DNA of 10,878 nucleotides from Armatimonadetes bacterium UBA5352. GTDB taxonomy: Bacteria > Armatimonadota > Zipacnadia > Zipacnadales > UBA5352. The stretch covers positions 5,554-16,431 of the forward strand of contig DHPY01000013.1 of assembly GCA_002411015.1 (NCBI GenBank). The letters run 5' to 3'. The position numbers and the translations under genes were made by a program. Under the pieces are notes generated by a model that had not been told where the DNA came from, ran no database searches, and saw nothing but the letters and a program-made list of their open reading frames with translations. Positions 1 through 6,842 of this stretch are shown here, in pieces (positions within the stretch are counted from its first letter, which is position 1; every line of letters begins with the position of its first letter).

Positions 1-88
1 AACGACGCGGACGCCTCCTCACCCGAGCGCCGCTACACGACAGCGGCGCTCGGGCGGCCCCTCCACAGCGACGCCACCCGCCGTCGTT
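1..88. repeat. Nested inverted repeat with strong hairpin at 22-54
   Basis: A 13-bp perfect inverted repeat (CCCGAGCGCCGCT at 22-34, complement at 42-54) encloses a 7-nt loop. Around it a weaker outer pair (AACGACG at 1-7 with CGTCGTT at 82-88) could close a larger structure. It lies 3' of the minus-strand DUF4838 gene, about 90 nt past its stop. There is no T-run on either side, so it is not a canonical intrinsic terminator. It may be a factor-assisted transcript end or a palindromic repeat of the kind found elsewhere in the window. The left part may be cut by the window edge. Confidence 0.5.
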
Positions 89-94
89 ATCCGT

Positions 95-120
95 CCCCCA
101 ATTCCCAATTGCCCATTCCC
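95..120 (-). other. G-quadruplex motif 3' of the DUF4838 gene
   Basis: On the minus strand four G-runs (plus-strand C-runs at 118-120, 112-114, 104-106 and 95-99) are separated by loops of 3, 5 and 4 nt. This satisfies the canonical G3+N1-7 quadruplex pattern. It lies 23-48 nt beyond the DUF4838 stop on that gene's coding strand, so it would be in the 3' UTR of the mRNA. The run structure is read directly; folding and any role in transcript termination or stability are inference. Confidence 0.45.
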
Positions 121-142
121 AGTTTCCGGCGTTGTCGTACCT

Positions 143-3100
143 TCAGAACCTCACCAGCGACACGTCGTCTACCCAGTAAGTGCCCGGGCGCTGGATGAAG
201 ACGGTGATGCTGAAGCGCTTCGTGCCCGGCAGCGTCCGGAAGACGTGGATGTGATCGGCCCACGCGCCGTCCGCGGCCTCGGCTGAGGAGCGCTGCCAGG
301 AGTAGTCGCGGCTCTCGGAGACTGCCCCGCCCGACGCATCGCGGAAGATCACGCGGGTGATCGGCACATCGGCCGGGCGCTCGGGGTCGGCCGGCCCCAG
401 CGGATCGGCGTAGTAGCGCATCGCGAGGCGGTAGCTTCCGGGCTCGATGCTCGCCGGATAGTACGTGATCGTCGCCAGCGAGTCCTCGCCGACGGTCAGC
501 TTGATCGCCTTCTCGCCGGAGTAGACGCGGTCGTTCGCAATCTCGATGGAGTAGTCGCCATTCCCGCTGCCGCGCAGGACGTCCTCGCCGAGCGCGCCGA
601 CCTCGAAGCGCTCGGCGTCCCAGCGCTCCAGCACGTTCGCGCCGGTGGGCGGGTTGCCGAAGCTCAGGATCCCGAACATGGTCGGCAGGTGGTAGCCGCC
701 AAGGGTGGGGGAGAGCGCCTGGTACTCGTTCGGCTGCGAGGCGCGCCGGGTGCGGTGGACGTTGAAGCGCCACGAATCGCCCTCAGCGATTGCCTCCAAG
801 CCGAGCGCCTCCAGCGGCACCGCGATCTCCACCGTCCAGCCGCCCTCGCCCAGCTTGACCGCGCTCTGCCACTGTGGCGACCACTCGATGTCGGTGGTCT
901 GCGCGTCCGCGTGCAGGGCCTCCCAGGTTGAGCCGCCCACGTTCACCGCGAACTGCGCGTAATCGGTGCCCTCGCCGCCGGGATCGAGGATCAACTCCAC
1001 GTTGTCGCTGCGGAACAGATCACTGTTGTCGTGGCCGAGCCGTTCGATCGCCAGCTTCGCCATCTCCGGCTCCGTGGCCTCGACCAGCACGTAGACAGCC
1101 TCGTCATCGAACGTGGCCGCCACCTGCGTGGGCGCAGTGGCGTCGGCAGCCGACTTGTTCTCGCGCATCGTGCCGCGCGGCGCGCCCTGCCATACGGCAT
1201 CGTCCGCCACGCCGTCAATGACCGGAGCGGCCGCCGCGCGCGGGGCGGTCAGGCTCACGCGGGAGGCCTCCCCCGCGAGGGTGAAGTAGGCTGCGCTCGG
1301 GCGCAGTGGAGACTGGTCGCTCTCGTCGTTGCTGCGCACCCAGTCGCGGAAGTGCGGCGACCAGGTCGAGCCAATGCGCTCGATGACCGCCTCACGCCGC
1401 TCGATGGCCTCGCGGACTGCGCCTGTCACCGCCGGATCGGGATCGCGCGACGCCTCGAAGCGCGCGATGCCCTCCAGTGCCTGGGTGGAGGCCTCGGCGA
1501 ACTCGAACTGGTCCAACACGCGCTGCACGCGCGTGCGATCATCATCGTCATCGGCCGCCGCGAGGGCGGCCTCGAGCATCCCCCGCGCCTCGCCGAGGAT
1601 CGGCTGCCAGACCGTGAGCAGCGTGCCGCGCATGGCGCTCGCGCCGCCGCGGTCGGTGAAGAACTGGGCCTCCGCGGAGGCCTCGTCGAGGTCACCGGCC
1701 ACCGCCGCCACCCAGCGATGCTCGATCAGTTCATCATATGAGCGGATGTCATCGGCAGCCGCGCCGTAGAGGTCGGCGTAGTAGCGCGCGACGATCGCGT
1801 CCGCATCGGCCGTCGGGCCCCAGAGGAGCTTCGCCATCAGGTACGCACCCGGCCCGAGCGACTCCCAGGTCGGCGCGATGTAGAGGTAGCCGCCCTGGTA
1901 GCCGAGGTCATCAATGTGCTGCATGTACTCCTTCGTGTGCTGGATGATTGGGGCGGGGAATCCGGCTGTGTGGCTCGTGTAGAAGATGTCATACATGAAC
2001 ATGTAGTCATGTGTTGCCGCCCAACCGTCAATCATCTCGCGGTCATCGGCCCAGAACCTCTCGCTCCCGCCGCGCCACGCGGAGTTGATCGCGAGCACGA
2101 GCGCGAGATTCGGGTGCGGCTTCACCCGCTCGGGCGGCAGGCTGTAGTAGGAGTAGACGTATGCGCCGAGGTAGTGGTCTGGGAACTCCGCTGAGGTCTG
2201 CTCGGCGATCTGGTTGTAGAAGGTGAGCATCCGGTCCGCCATGAGCGGCTTGCCGTCGCGCCCCTGCCCCTCGGGCCAGACCCCGGGATCGAGGGCGGTG
2301 CACTCATCACACTCGCAGAAGCCTCCGCCATCGTTGGGCGAGACCGCGCACATGGTGCGCTCGGGGGTTGCGCGGAAGTAGTCGAGGCAGCTCTGGGCGA
2401 AGATGTTGATGACCTCGGGGTTCGTGGTGCAGACCTGCCCGCCGTGGGAGCCGAGGTAGTAGCGCGTCACCCGGCGGCCATCCACCAGCGCGTAGTACTC
2501 CGGGTGCTCCGCAGCGTACCGGTCTATCGGCAGATGGCGGAAGAACGAGTGTGAGTGGTAGGTCGAGATGCTCTTGCCGAGGCGGTTGCGCCGCCCCCAC
2601 TCGCCCGAGGCGACCTGCGCGCCATCCACTGTGGGTCCGTAGGGCAGCGCGCGGTAGATGAACCGTGGCGCCTCAGAGTAGTCCAGCGCCGGAATCGTCA
2701 GCGTATCCACCTCAGGCACGATCGTCCCGAGGTCGTCATGCCAGTACCAGCGCACCCCCACGTAGTCCTCCAGGAAGTCGTAGACCGCGTTCATCGTGCC
2801 GGTCCGTGTCGGCTTGGCGGTGGACGCGATCTCCTCCGGATGGATGCCGTCATCCATCCCTACGAGCACCAGGTCGTCGCCCACCGTGCGCACCACGAAG
2901 CCCTCCGGCGGGAGCGCCGCGATGTCAACGCCTGCGTCCGCAGGCAGAGCCGCCTGACCGATGAAGATCTGCTTGAGCGTCGGGTCGGCCTCCGCGGCGA
3001 TCGGCAGCGTTACGCCGGTCGCCTCGGCCAGCCACCGCTGGAGCTCATCGGCGGCCATGCGCGCGACCTGGTCCGGCCCCTCGCCCAGCACGATCTGGTA

Positions 3101-3196
3101 GTCACTCCGCCCCTGCGCGACAATCGTCAGCTCCTGGGCACGGCAGCCTGCGGTTATGGCCGCCAGCAGGAGAATAGCTATGGACCTCGATCTCAT
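143..3196 (-). CDS. Exported DUF4838 protein with CBM9-like and C-terminal beta-sandwich modules
   Basis: 1017 aa. Residues 1-21 form a signal peptide (basic start, then an LLLAAITAGC core). Cys18 could be a lipoprotein acylation site, but Thr at -3 is atypical, so plain Sec export is also possible. Residues 22-115 resemble the N-terminal alpha/beta domain of alpha-glucuronidase or hexosaminidase-type hydrolases. Residues about 205-470 are DUF4838, with the CECDEC motif at 294-299 in the usual SPNDGGGFCECDEC context. A helical segment (about 470-615) has five consecutive Asp at 549-553. Residues about 655-847 look like a family 9 carbohydrate-binding domain (VIDGVADDAVW start, later SDNVELILDP). 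Residues about 853-1017 look like a CBM4/9-type beta-sandwich ending VDDVSLVRF. The domain order suggests a glycan-binding, possibly glycan-cleaving, extracytoplasmic protein; no catalytic activity can be assigned. The start at 3196 was chosen over ATG 3286 because the signal peptide begins there and a GGGAGG site precedes it. Confidence 0.9.
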   Translation of the reverse strand: MRSRSIAILLLAAITAGCRAQELTIVAQGRSDYQIVLGEGPDQVARMAADELQRWLAEATGVTLPIAAEADPTLKQIFIGQAALPADAGVDIAALPPEGFVVRTVGDDLVLVGMDDGIHPEEIASTAKPTRTGTMNAVYDFLEDYVGVRWYWHDDLGTIVPEVDTLTIPALDYSEAPRFIYRALPYGPTVDGAQVASGEWGRRNRLGKSISTYHSHSFFRHLPIDRYAAEHPEYYALVDGRRVTRYYLGSHGGQVCTTNPEVINIFAQSCLDYFRATPERTMCAVSPNDGGGFCECDECTALDPGVWPEGQGRDGKPLMADRMLTFYNQIAEQTSAEFPDHYLGAYVYSYYSLPPERVKPHPNLALVLAINSAWRGGSERFWADDREMIDGWAATHDYMFMYDIFYTSHTAGFPAPIIQHTKEYMQHIDDLGYQGGYLYIAPTWESLGPGAYLMAKLLWGPTADADAIVARYYADLYGAAADDIRSYDELIEHRWVAAVAGDLDEASAEAQFFTDRGGASAMRGTLLTVWQPILGEARGMLEAALAAADDDDDRTRVQRVLDQFEFAEASTQALEGIARFEASRDPDPAVTGAVREAIERREAVIERIGSTWSPHFRDWVRSNDESDQSPLRPSAAYFTLAGEASRVSLTAPRAAAAPVIDGVADDAVWQGAPRGTMRENKSAADATAPTQVAATFDDEAVYVLVEATEPEMAKLAIERLGHDNSDLFRSDNVELILDPGGEGTDYAQFAVNVGGSTWEALHADAQTTDIEWSPQWQSAVKLGEGGWTVEIAVPLEALGLEAIAEGDSWRFNVHRTRRASQPNEYQALSPTLGGYHLPTMFGILSFGNPPTGANVLERWDAERFEVGALGEDVLRGSGNGDYSIEIANDRVYSGEKAIKLTVGEDSLATITYYPASIEPGSYRLAMRYYADPLGPADPERPADVPITRVIFRDASGGAVSESRDYSWQRSSAEAADGAWADHIHVFRTLPGTKRFSITVFIQRPGTYWVDDVSLVRF

Positions 3197-3202
3197 GGTG
3201 GA

Positions 3203-3208
3203 CCTCCC
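3203..3208 (-). promoter_or_regulatory. Ribosome binding site of the DUF4838 gene
   Basis: GGGAGG on the minus strand, 6 nt before ATG 3196. It decides the start: the upstream in-frame ATG at 3286 would add 30 hydrophilic residues ahead of the signal peptide. Confidence 0.75.
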
Positions 3209-3339
3209 GAATGATTGCTGCTTCACAGGCGGCCTTTCCTCGCATGTGGTCGCTTTTCCTGCAGGCACGACAGCGGGTGCGCTCATGGCCTTGCCCGGCG
3301 GCGTACGCTATAATGCGCAGCAAACCTGTAGCCTGGTCT

Positions 3340-3368
3340 GGTGGGGCGAGGGCGCCCCACCTACTTAA
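3340..3368 (-). repeat. REP-like element A1 (GTAG + hairpin)
   Basis: Read on the minus strand: TTAAGTAG (3368-3361) followed directly by an 8-bp stem with a CCCT loop (arms 3353-3360 and 3341-3348). GTAG next to the stem foot is the known layout of REP sequences recognised by RAYT transposases. It is in opposite orientation to A2 at 3410-3437. The three outer base pairs differ from A2 but remain paired, which supports a selected structure. Confidence 0.7.
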
Positions 3369-3384
3369 TCTCAGCCCGGATTCT

Positions 3385-3424
3385 GACGGTTAAGAGGTGC
3401 GGGCGACGGTTAAGTAGTGCGGGC
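3385..3424 (+). repeat. Tandem 20-bp direct repeat
   Basis: Two abutting 20-bp units (3385-3404 and 3405-3424) each run from GACGGTTAAG to GTGCGGGC and differ at two positions. Unit 2 supplies the TTAAGTAG head and first stem arm of element A2. Unit 1 looks like a partial copy with no second arm, so the tract may have grown by duplication of a REP head. Confidence 0.75.
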
Positions 3425-3438
3425 GCCCTCGCCCGCAC
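3410..3438 (+). repeat. REP-like element A2 (GTAG + hairpin)
   Basis: TTAAGTAG (3410-3417) is followed directly by stem TGCGGGCG (3418-3425), loop CCCT, and CGCCCGCA (3430-3437). Head and loop match A1 exactly, while three stem pairs have changed in a compensated way. A1 and A2 form an inverted pair about 41 nt apart with GTAG heads facing each other, like a BIME. The element ends 12 nt before the candidate -10 of the cupin gene. Confidence 0.72.
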
Positions 3439-3450
3439 GTCTCGTGCATG

Positions 3451-3456
3451 TATAAT
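3451..3456 (+). promoter_or_regulatory. Candidate -10 box for the cupin gene
   Basis: A perfect TATAAT. A start near 3463 would give a leader of about 24 nt containing the SD at 3472-3478. No good -35 is present: the correctly spaced hexamer lies in the GC-rich arm of REP A2. A second TATAAT at 3309-3314 also lacks a well-spaced -35. Sequence match only. Confidence 0.45.
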
Positions 3457-3471
3457 CAATCGACTACCGTG

Positions 3472-3478
3472 GGAGGAG
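3472..3478 (+). promoter_or_regulatory. Ribosome binding site of the cupin gene
   Basis: GGAGGAG, 8 nt before ATG 3487. It selects 3487 over the in-frame ATG at 3448, which has no SD and lies against the candidate -10 box. Confidence 0.75.
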
Positions 3479-3486
3479 ATGCCACT

Positions 3487-3825
3487 ATGCCCGAAGCTGC
3501 ATGGACCCATGTTGATGACGCGCAGCCGACCACCTACCCCGACCGCCGCTCCGCCGATCTCATCGGCACCGCCGCGATCCCCACCACCTCCGGCTTCAAC
3601 GTCGGCGTCGCGTGGTACACCGCTGAGGAGTTCGGCGAGCCGCAGGTGCACGCCGACCAGGAGGCCGTCTTCGTGGTCTCTGGCGAGGGCGAGATGCGGG
3701 TGGGCGAGCTGATCGTGCGCCTCACGCCGGGCACCGCGGTCTACGTCCCGCCCGGCACCGCGCATGGCGCCCGCCGCACCGCGGACGAGCCTGTCATGGC
3801 CGTCTACACCCACGGCGCGGTCTGA
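3487..3825 (+). CDS. Small single-domain cupin protein
   Basis: 112 aa, a single cupin beta-barrel. Motif 1 (about 50-69) is G-E-P-Q-V-H55-A-D-Q-E59 followed by VFVVSGEGEMRVG. The usual HxH is HxD here (His55, Asp57), while Glu59 is kept. Motif 2 (about 82-93) is PGTAVYVPPGTAH with His93 present. The metal site would thus be His/Glu/His, with Asp57 or Gln58 in place of the second His. Small cupins of this kind include sugar or organic-acid binding proteins, isomerases and dioxygenase-like enzymes; the substrate cannot be read from sequence. No signal peptide, so cytoplasmic. It is followed 11 nt later by the flippase gene, so co-transcription is likely. The start at 3487 rests on the SD at 3472-3478. 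Confidence 0.88.
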   Translation: MPEAAWTHVDDAQPTTYPDRRSADLIGTAAIPTTSGFNVGVAWYTAEEFGEPQVHADQEAVFVVSGEGEMRVGELIVRLTPGTAVYVPPGTAHGARRTADEPVMAVYTHGAV

Positions 3826-3836
3826 GCGCAATCGAG

Positions 3837-5366
3837 ATGAGTGCCACCGACGAAGATCGCTTTCGCGCGCGCTCGCCGGAGTCCGAGATGCGGACTACCT
3901 CCGCGATCGGGCTGATCGGCGGGAGTTCGTACGTCGCGCTGATCGTCAGCGTGCTGCGCTCGATCCTCGTCATGCGCATGATCGGCCCGTATGGGCGAGG
4001 CATCCAGCGCCTGCCGGCGCTCTGGAAGGGCTACCTGTCGAACGTCTCGATGCCATGGCGGAACGGCCTGAGCAAGGAGCTTCCGCTCGCTGTCGGCGCC
4101 GAGGATCACGAGCGCGCCGCCGCCGTCGAGGACGCGGGCTTCCTCGCCACCACGCTCTTCAGCGCCCTCGCGGGCCTCGGGATGGTCGCATGGGCGATCT
4201 GCCTCTCGGAGGCCGCCTGGGAGGAGCGCGTCGCCTTCGCGATCGGCGGCGGATTGCTGCTGGCGGAGGACCTGATCGCGCTCTACTGGGTGGTCCTGCG
4301 CTCGTGGGGGCGCTTTCACACCCTGGCGGTCTGCGAGCTTGCCCGCACCGCCGGGCAGTTCGCGCTGATGATCGCGGGCGCGTGGCTCGCGGGCGTGACC
4401 GGCGTCATGCTCGGCTGGCTCGCCTCGACGTTGCTGCTGCTCGCGTATCTGGAGATGATCTCGCGGATCGGCGTGCGCGTCCGCGCGGACTGGCCGCGGA
4501 TCTGGAGCCTGCTGCGCATCGGCCTGCCGGTCGCGATCATCTCCTTCTCCGACACTCTCCTGCGCACGGTGGACGGCCTCGTGCTGGAGCGCTACTACGG
4601 CACCGAGCAGTTCGGCCTCTACACGCTCGCGATGCAGATGGCGACCTACCTCTTCGCGCTGCCACGCGCGGCCGGCTTTGTGCTCTGGCCGAAGGTCCTG
4701 CAGACCTACGGCGGCGATGATGGCGCGCAGAAGCGCCGGCGGGTGCTCCTGCCAACCATCGGTGTCGCGGCCGCGATGCCTGTGGTCGCGGGGATGGCGT
4801 GGCTGGCGCTGCCCTCACTCGTGGCGGTGATCGTGCCGAAGTTCCTGCCCGCGCTGCCCGCCGCGCAGATCCTGAGCATGGGCGCGATCTTCCTCGCGCT
4901 CCCGATGGCAACCGACGCCGCCCTCGTGGCGAACGACCGCGAGCCGCTGGTCATCGGGACGAAGCTCGCGGGAGCGGCCGTGGTCGCGGGAGGCGCAGCC
5001 TACACAGCCTTCCACGGCGGATCACTCACCAGCATCGCGCTGTGGGCCTGCGCGGGCTTCGCGCTCTCCGCGCTGCTCTCCCTGTGGATCAAGCTCGGTG
5101 AGTTCGAGCCGCAGCCGGCGCGCCGCGCAGGCGAGGTCGCCCTCGCGGCCGCGCCGACGCTGTGGGCGATCGGGGCGCTCCGGCTGGTGCAGAGGCTGCT
5201 CGCCGCGCTGGGCCTGAGCCTGAGCGGCTTCGGAGGCGCGGCCGTCGCACTGCTGCTCTTCCTCGCGCTGAGCGCTCCGTGCCTGCTCTACGCGCACAGG
5301 CGAACGGGGATCGGCCGCGAGGTGCTGGCCATCGCGCGCCGAATACGCAGGAGAGAGCGCCGCTGA
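3837..5366 (+). CDS. Wzx/MATE-type polysaccharide flippase (MOP superfamily)
   Basis: 509 aa, largely hydrophobic, with about 12 or more membrane segments spread from residue 20 to 485 and a basic tail (RRIRRRERR). The order of segments, the central RIGLPVAIISFSD stretch (about 227-239) after a charged loop, and YYGTEQFGLYTLAMQM (about 253-268) are typical of Wzx-like lipid-linked oligosaccharide exporters. In this family the protein moves undecaprenyl-linked sugar units to the outer leaflet of the inner membrane. No glycosyltransferase, ligase or polymerase gene is in view, so the substrate is unknown. The start at 3837 lies 11 nt after the cupin stop but has a poor SD. ATG 3888 (residue 18) has GGAG at 3878-3881 with 6-nt spacing and would still keep the whole membrane part, so it is a real alternative. 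Confidence 0.85.
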   Translation: MSATDEDRFRARSPESEMRTTSAIGLIGGSSYVALIVSVLRSILVMRMIGPYGRGIQRLPALWKGYLSNVSMPWRNGLSKELPLAVGAEDHERAAAVEDAGFLATTLFSALAGLGMVAWAICLSEAAWEERVAFAIGGGLLLAEDLIALYWVVLRSWGRFHTLAVCELARTAGQFALMIAGAWLAGVTGVMLGWLASTLLLLAYLEMISRIGVRVRADWPRIWSLLRIGLPVAIISFSDTLLRTVDGLVLERYYGTEQFGLYTLAMQMATYLFALPRAAGFVLWPKVLQTYGGDDGAQKRRRVLLPTIGVAAAMPVVAGMAWLALPSLVAVIVPKFLPALPAAQILSMGAIFLALPMATDAALVANDREPLVIGTKLAGAAVVAGGAAYTAFHGGSLTSIALWACAGFALSALLSLWIKLGEFEPQPARRAGEVALAAAPTLWAIGALRLVQRLLAALGLSLSGFGGAAVALLLFLALSAPCLLYAHRRTGIGREVLAIARRIRRRERR

Positions 5367-5411
5367 GCGACGCGCAGCCATGCTCGATCGAGCGCTGACA
5401 CGCACATTTCC

Positions 5412-5417
5412 GGGAGG
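5412..5417 (+). promoter_or_regulatory. Ribosome binding site of the M42 peptidase gene
   Basis: GGGAGG, 7 nt before ATG 5425. It sets the start at 5425 rather than the in-frame ATG at 5380, which has no SD. Confidence 0.75.
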
Positions 5418-5424
5418 CGAAGTC

Positions 5425-6504
5425 ATGACCAACGAAACGCTGGACCTGCTGCGCGAGTTGACGGAGGTAAATGGCGTGCCCGGCTTCGAGGGGCGCGTGG
5501 GCGCGATCATGCGTCGGGAGCTTGAGAGCTTCGCGCCCTGCTGCACGGACAACCTCGGCAGCCTCATCGCACGCCTTGATGGCAGCTCCGAGCGCCCGCG
5601 CGTGATGCTCGCCGGGCACATGGACGAGATCGGCTTCATGGTCAAGCTCGTCACCGACGACGGCTTCATCAAGTTCGCGGGCCTCGGCGGCTGGTGGGAC
5701 CAGGTGCTGCTCTCGCAGCGCGTTATCATAGAGACCTCGAAGGGCCCCGTCACCGGCCTCATCGGCTCAAAGCCCCCGCACCTGCTCGGCGATGAGGAGC
5801 GCAGCAAGGTCGTCAAGCGCCAGGACATGTTCATTGACGTGGGCGCGAAGGACCGCGAGGAGGCGGAGAAGGTCTTCGGCATCCGCCCCGGCGACCCGAT
5901 CGTCCCCGTGTCCCCGTTCGAGCGCATGAAGAACGAGGACATGCTGCTCGGGAAGGCCTGGGACGATCGCGTTGGCGTCGCGCTGGCGATCGATACCCTC
6001 AAGGCCCTCAAGGACGAGGAGCACCCGAACACGCTCTACGCCGCGGGCACGGTGCAGGAGGAGGTGGGTCTGCGCGGCGCGAAGACCGCCTCGTGCGTGG
6101 TAAAGCCGGATGTCGCGCTGGTGCTCGAGACCGCCATCGCGGGCGACGTGCCCGGGATCAAGCCCGAGGAGTCAGGCGTCAAGCTCGGCGGCGGCGTCAC
6201 GATCTACGTGCTGGAGGGCTCGGCGATCCCGAACCTGAAGCTGCGCGACCTCGCGCTGGACATCTGTCAGAAACAGGGCCTCGATCACCAGGTCACCGTG
6301 CTCGAACGGGGTGGGACGGACGCAGGGCGGATCCATCTCCACGGGATCGGGGTGCCGAGCCTCGTGATCGCGGTTCCGACGCGCCATATCCACACGCACG
6401 CGGGGATCATCAGCGCCACCGACTACGACACCACGCTGAAGCTGCTCGTGGCAATGTGCCGGGTGCTCGACCAGTCGCTCATCACGGAGATCTGCACCTG
6501 CTGA
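5425..6504 (+). CDS. M42-family metal-dependent aminopeptidase
   Basis: 359 aa, full length for TET-type M42 aminopeptidases, which form large cytoplasmic assemblies and trim N-terminal residues from short peptides. The whole two-metal site is visible: His65 and Asp67 in AGHMDEIG, Asp180 in GKAWDDRVG, the catalytic/metal pair Glu212-Glu213 in QEEVGLRG, Glu235 in VLETAIAGDVPG (Asp or Glu occurs here in clan MH), and His323 in TRHIHTH. It begins 58 nt after the flippase stop with its own strong SD, so it could belong to the same transcript or be separate. Members are often mislabelled endoglucanase; the ligand set argues for peptidase. The specific residue preference cannot be told from sequence. 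Sugar isomerase pseudogene remains start about 10 nt downstream. Confidence 0.93.
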   Translation: MTNETLDLLRELTEVNGVPGFEGRVGAIMRRELESFAPCCTDNLGSLIARLDGSSERPRVMLAGHMDEIGFMVKLVTDDGFIKFAGLGGWWDQVLLSQRVIIETSKGPVTGLIGSKPPHLLGDEERSKVVKRQDMFIDVGAKDREEAEKVFGIRPGDPIVPVSPFERMKNEDMLLGKAWDDRVGVALAIDTLKALKDEEHPNTLYAAGTVQEEVGLRGAKTASCVVKPDVALVLETAIAGDVPGIKPEESGVKLGGGVTIYVLEGSAIPNLKLRDLALDICQKQGLDHQVTVLERGGTDAGRIHLHGIGVPSLVIAVPTRHIHTHAGIISATDYDTTLKLLVAMCRVLDQSLITEICTC

Positions 6505-6513
6505 GAGGGGAGC

Positions 6514-6710
6514 GCGGACCTCGCGGACGCGAACCGGCTCTACCCGGGCCGCGGCATCCTACCGCCGCGCGGCTACCTTAAGGTGCTGCGGCGGATTGGC
6601 TCGACGGCTACCTGTCCGTCGAGATCTTCCGCGAGGAGTACTGACTCGACGAGCATACGAGCATCATCCGCACCGCGAGGGCCGCGCTTGATTCGGTCAT
6701 CGCGGGCCGC
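6514..6710 (+). pseudogene. Remnant of a sugar phosphate isomerase/epimerase gene (C-terminal part)
   Basis: The 338-bp gap between the M42 and TatD genes holds a degraded TIM-barrel sugar phosphate isomerase/epimerase (AP-endonuclease-2 fold) C-terminus. Frame 1 (6517-6600) reads DLADANRLYPGRG, then YLKVLRRIG. The next codon has lost one base (only TC at 6601-6602 where a Phe/Tyr codon is expected). The frame then resumes from 6603 as DGYLSVEIFREEY. TGA at 6642-6644 stands where the family normally has Trp (EEYW), and the same frame continues through IIRTARAALDSVIAGR to 6710. The N-terminal two thirds of the gene is missing, so a deletion probably joined this tail to the end of the M42 gene. 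Family assignment is by recognised motifs (PGRG, GYLSVEIFREEY) and no alignment was run. Nothing coding is seen from 6711 to 6842. Confidence 0.75.
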
Positions 6711-6786
6711 AAGCGAGGCCATCCGCAGCGTGGAGCTTACCGAGCAAGCGGTGCGGCTGGTGGCAGGGGGCTGGCGACCCGCGCCG

Positions 6787-6806
6787 AATGCTTCACGTGA
6801 AGCATT
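6787..6806. promoter_or_regulatory. 20-bp perfect palindrome resembling a parS site
   Basis: AATGCTTCACGTGAAGCATT is a perfect palindrome. Its 16-bp core (6789-6804) matches the widespread ParB-binding parS consensus TGTTTCACGTGAAACA at 14 of 16 positions, and the two differences are symmetric. It lies in non-coding DNA, 36 nt upstream of the tatD start. It could be a chromosome-partition site or an operator for a dimeric regulator of the downstream gene; the sequence alone cannot choose. Confidence 0.5.
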
Positions 6807-6842
6807 TGTTCGATACCACGATGACTGACTGAGGATCATTCG

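Noticed and set aside
3197..3286. 30-residue extension of the DUF4838 protein
   Set aside because: It would bury the signal peptide and has no SD, whereas 3196 has GGGAGG at 6 nt.
3309..3314. TATAAT as main cupin promoter
   Set aside because: No well-spaced -35 (only TTGCCC at 12 bp), and a transcript from it would carry both REP hairpins; the copy at 3451 is better placed.
3340..3438. CRISPR array or intrinsic terminators
   Set aside because: There are only two inverted hairpins, no regular spacers and no T-run after the stems; the GTAG heads fit REP elements.
5425..6504. Endoglucanase (a common label for M42 proteins)
   Set aside because: All five metal ligands and the catalytic Glu of M42 peptidases are present.
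6642..6644. TGA as selenocysteine or Trp codon in an active isomerase gene
   Set aside because: A frameshift lies 40 nt upstream and the N-terminal part of the gene is missing. TGA is a normal stop for several genes here, so decay explains it better.
6583..6828. 81-aa plus-strand open frame between M42 and tatD
   Set aside because: It is in the wrong frame for the isomerase remnant, has no SD and shows no recognisable motif.
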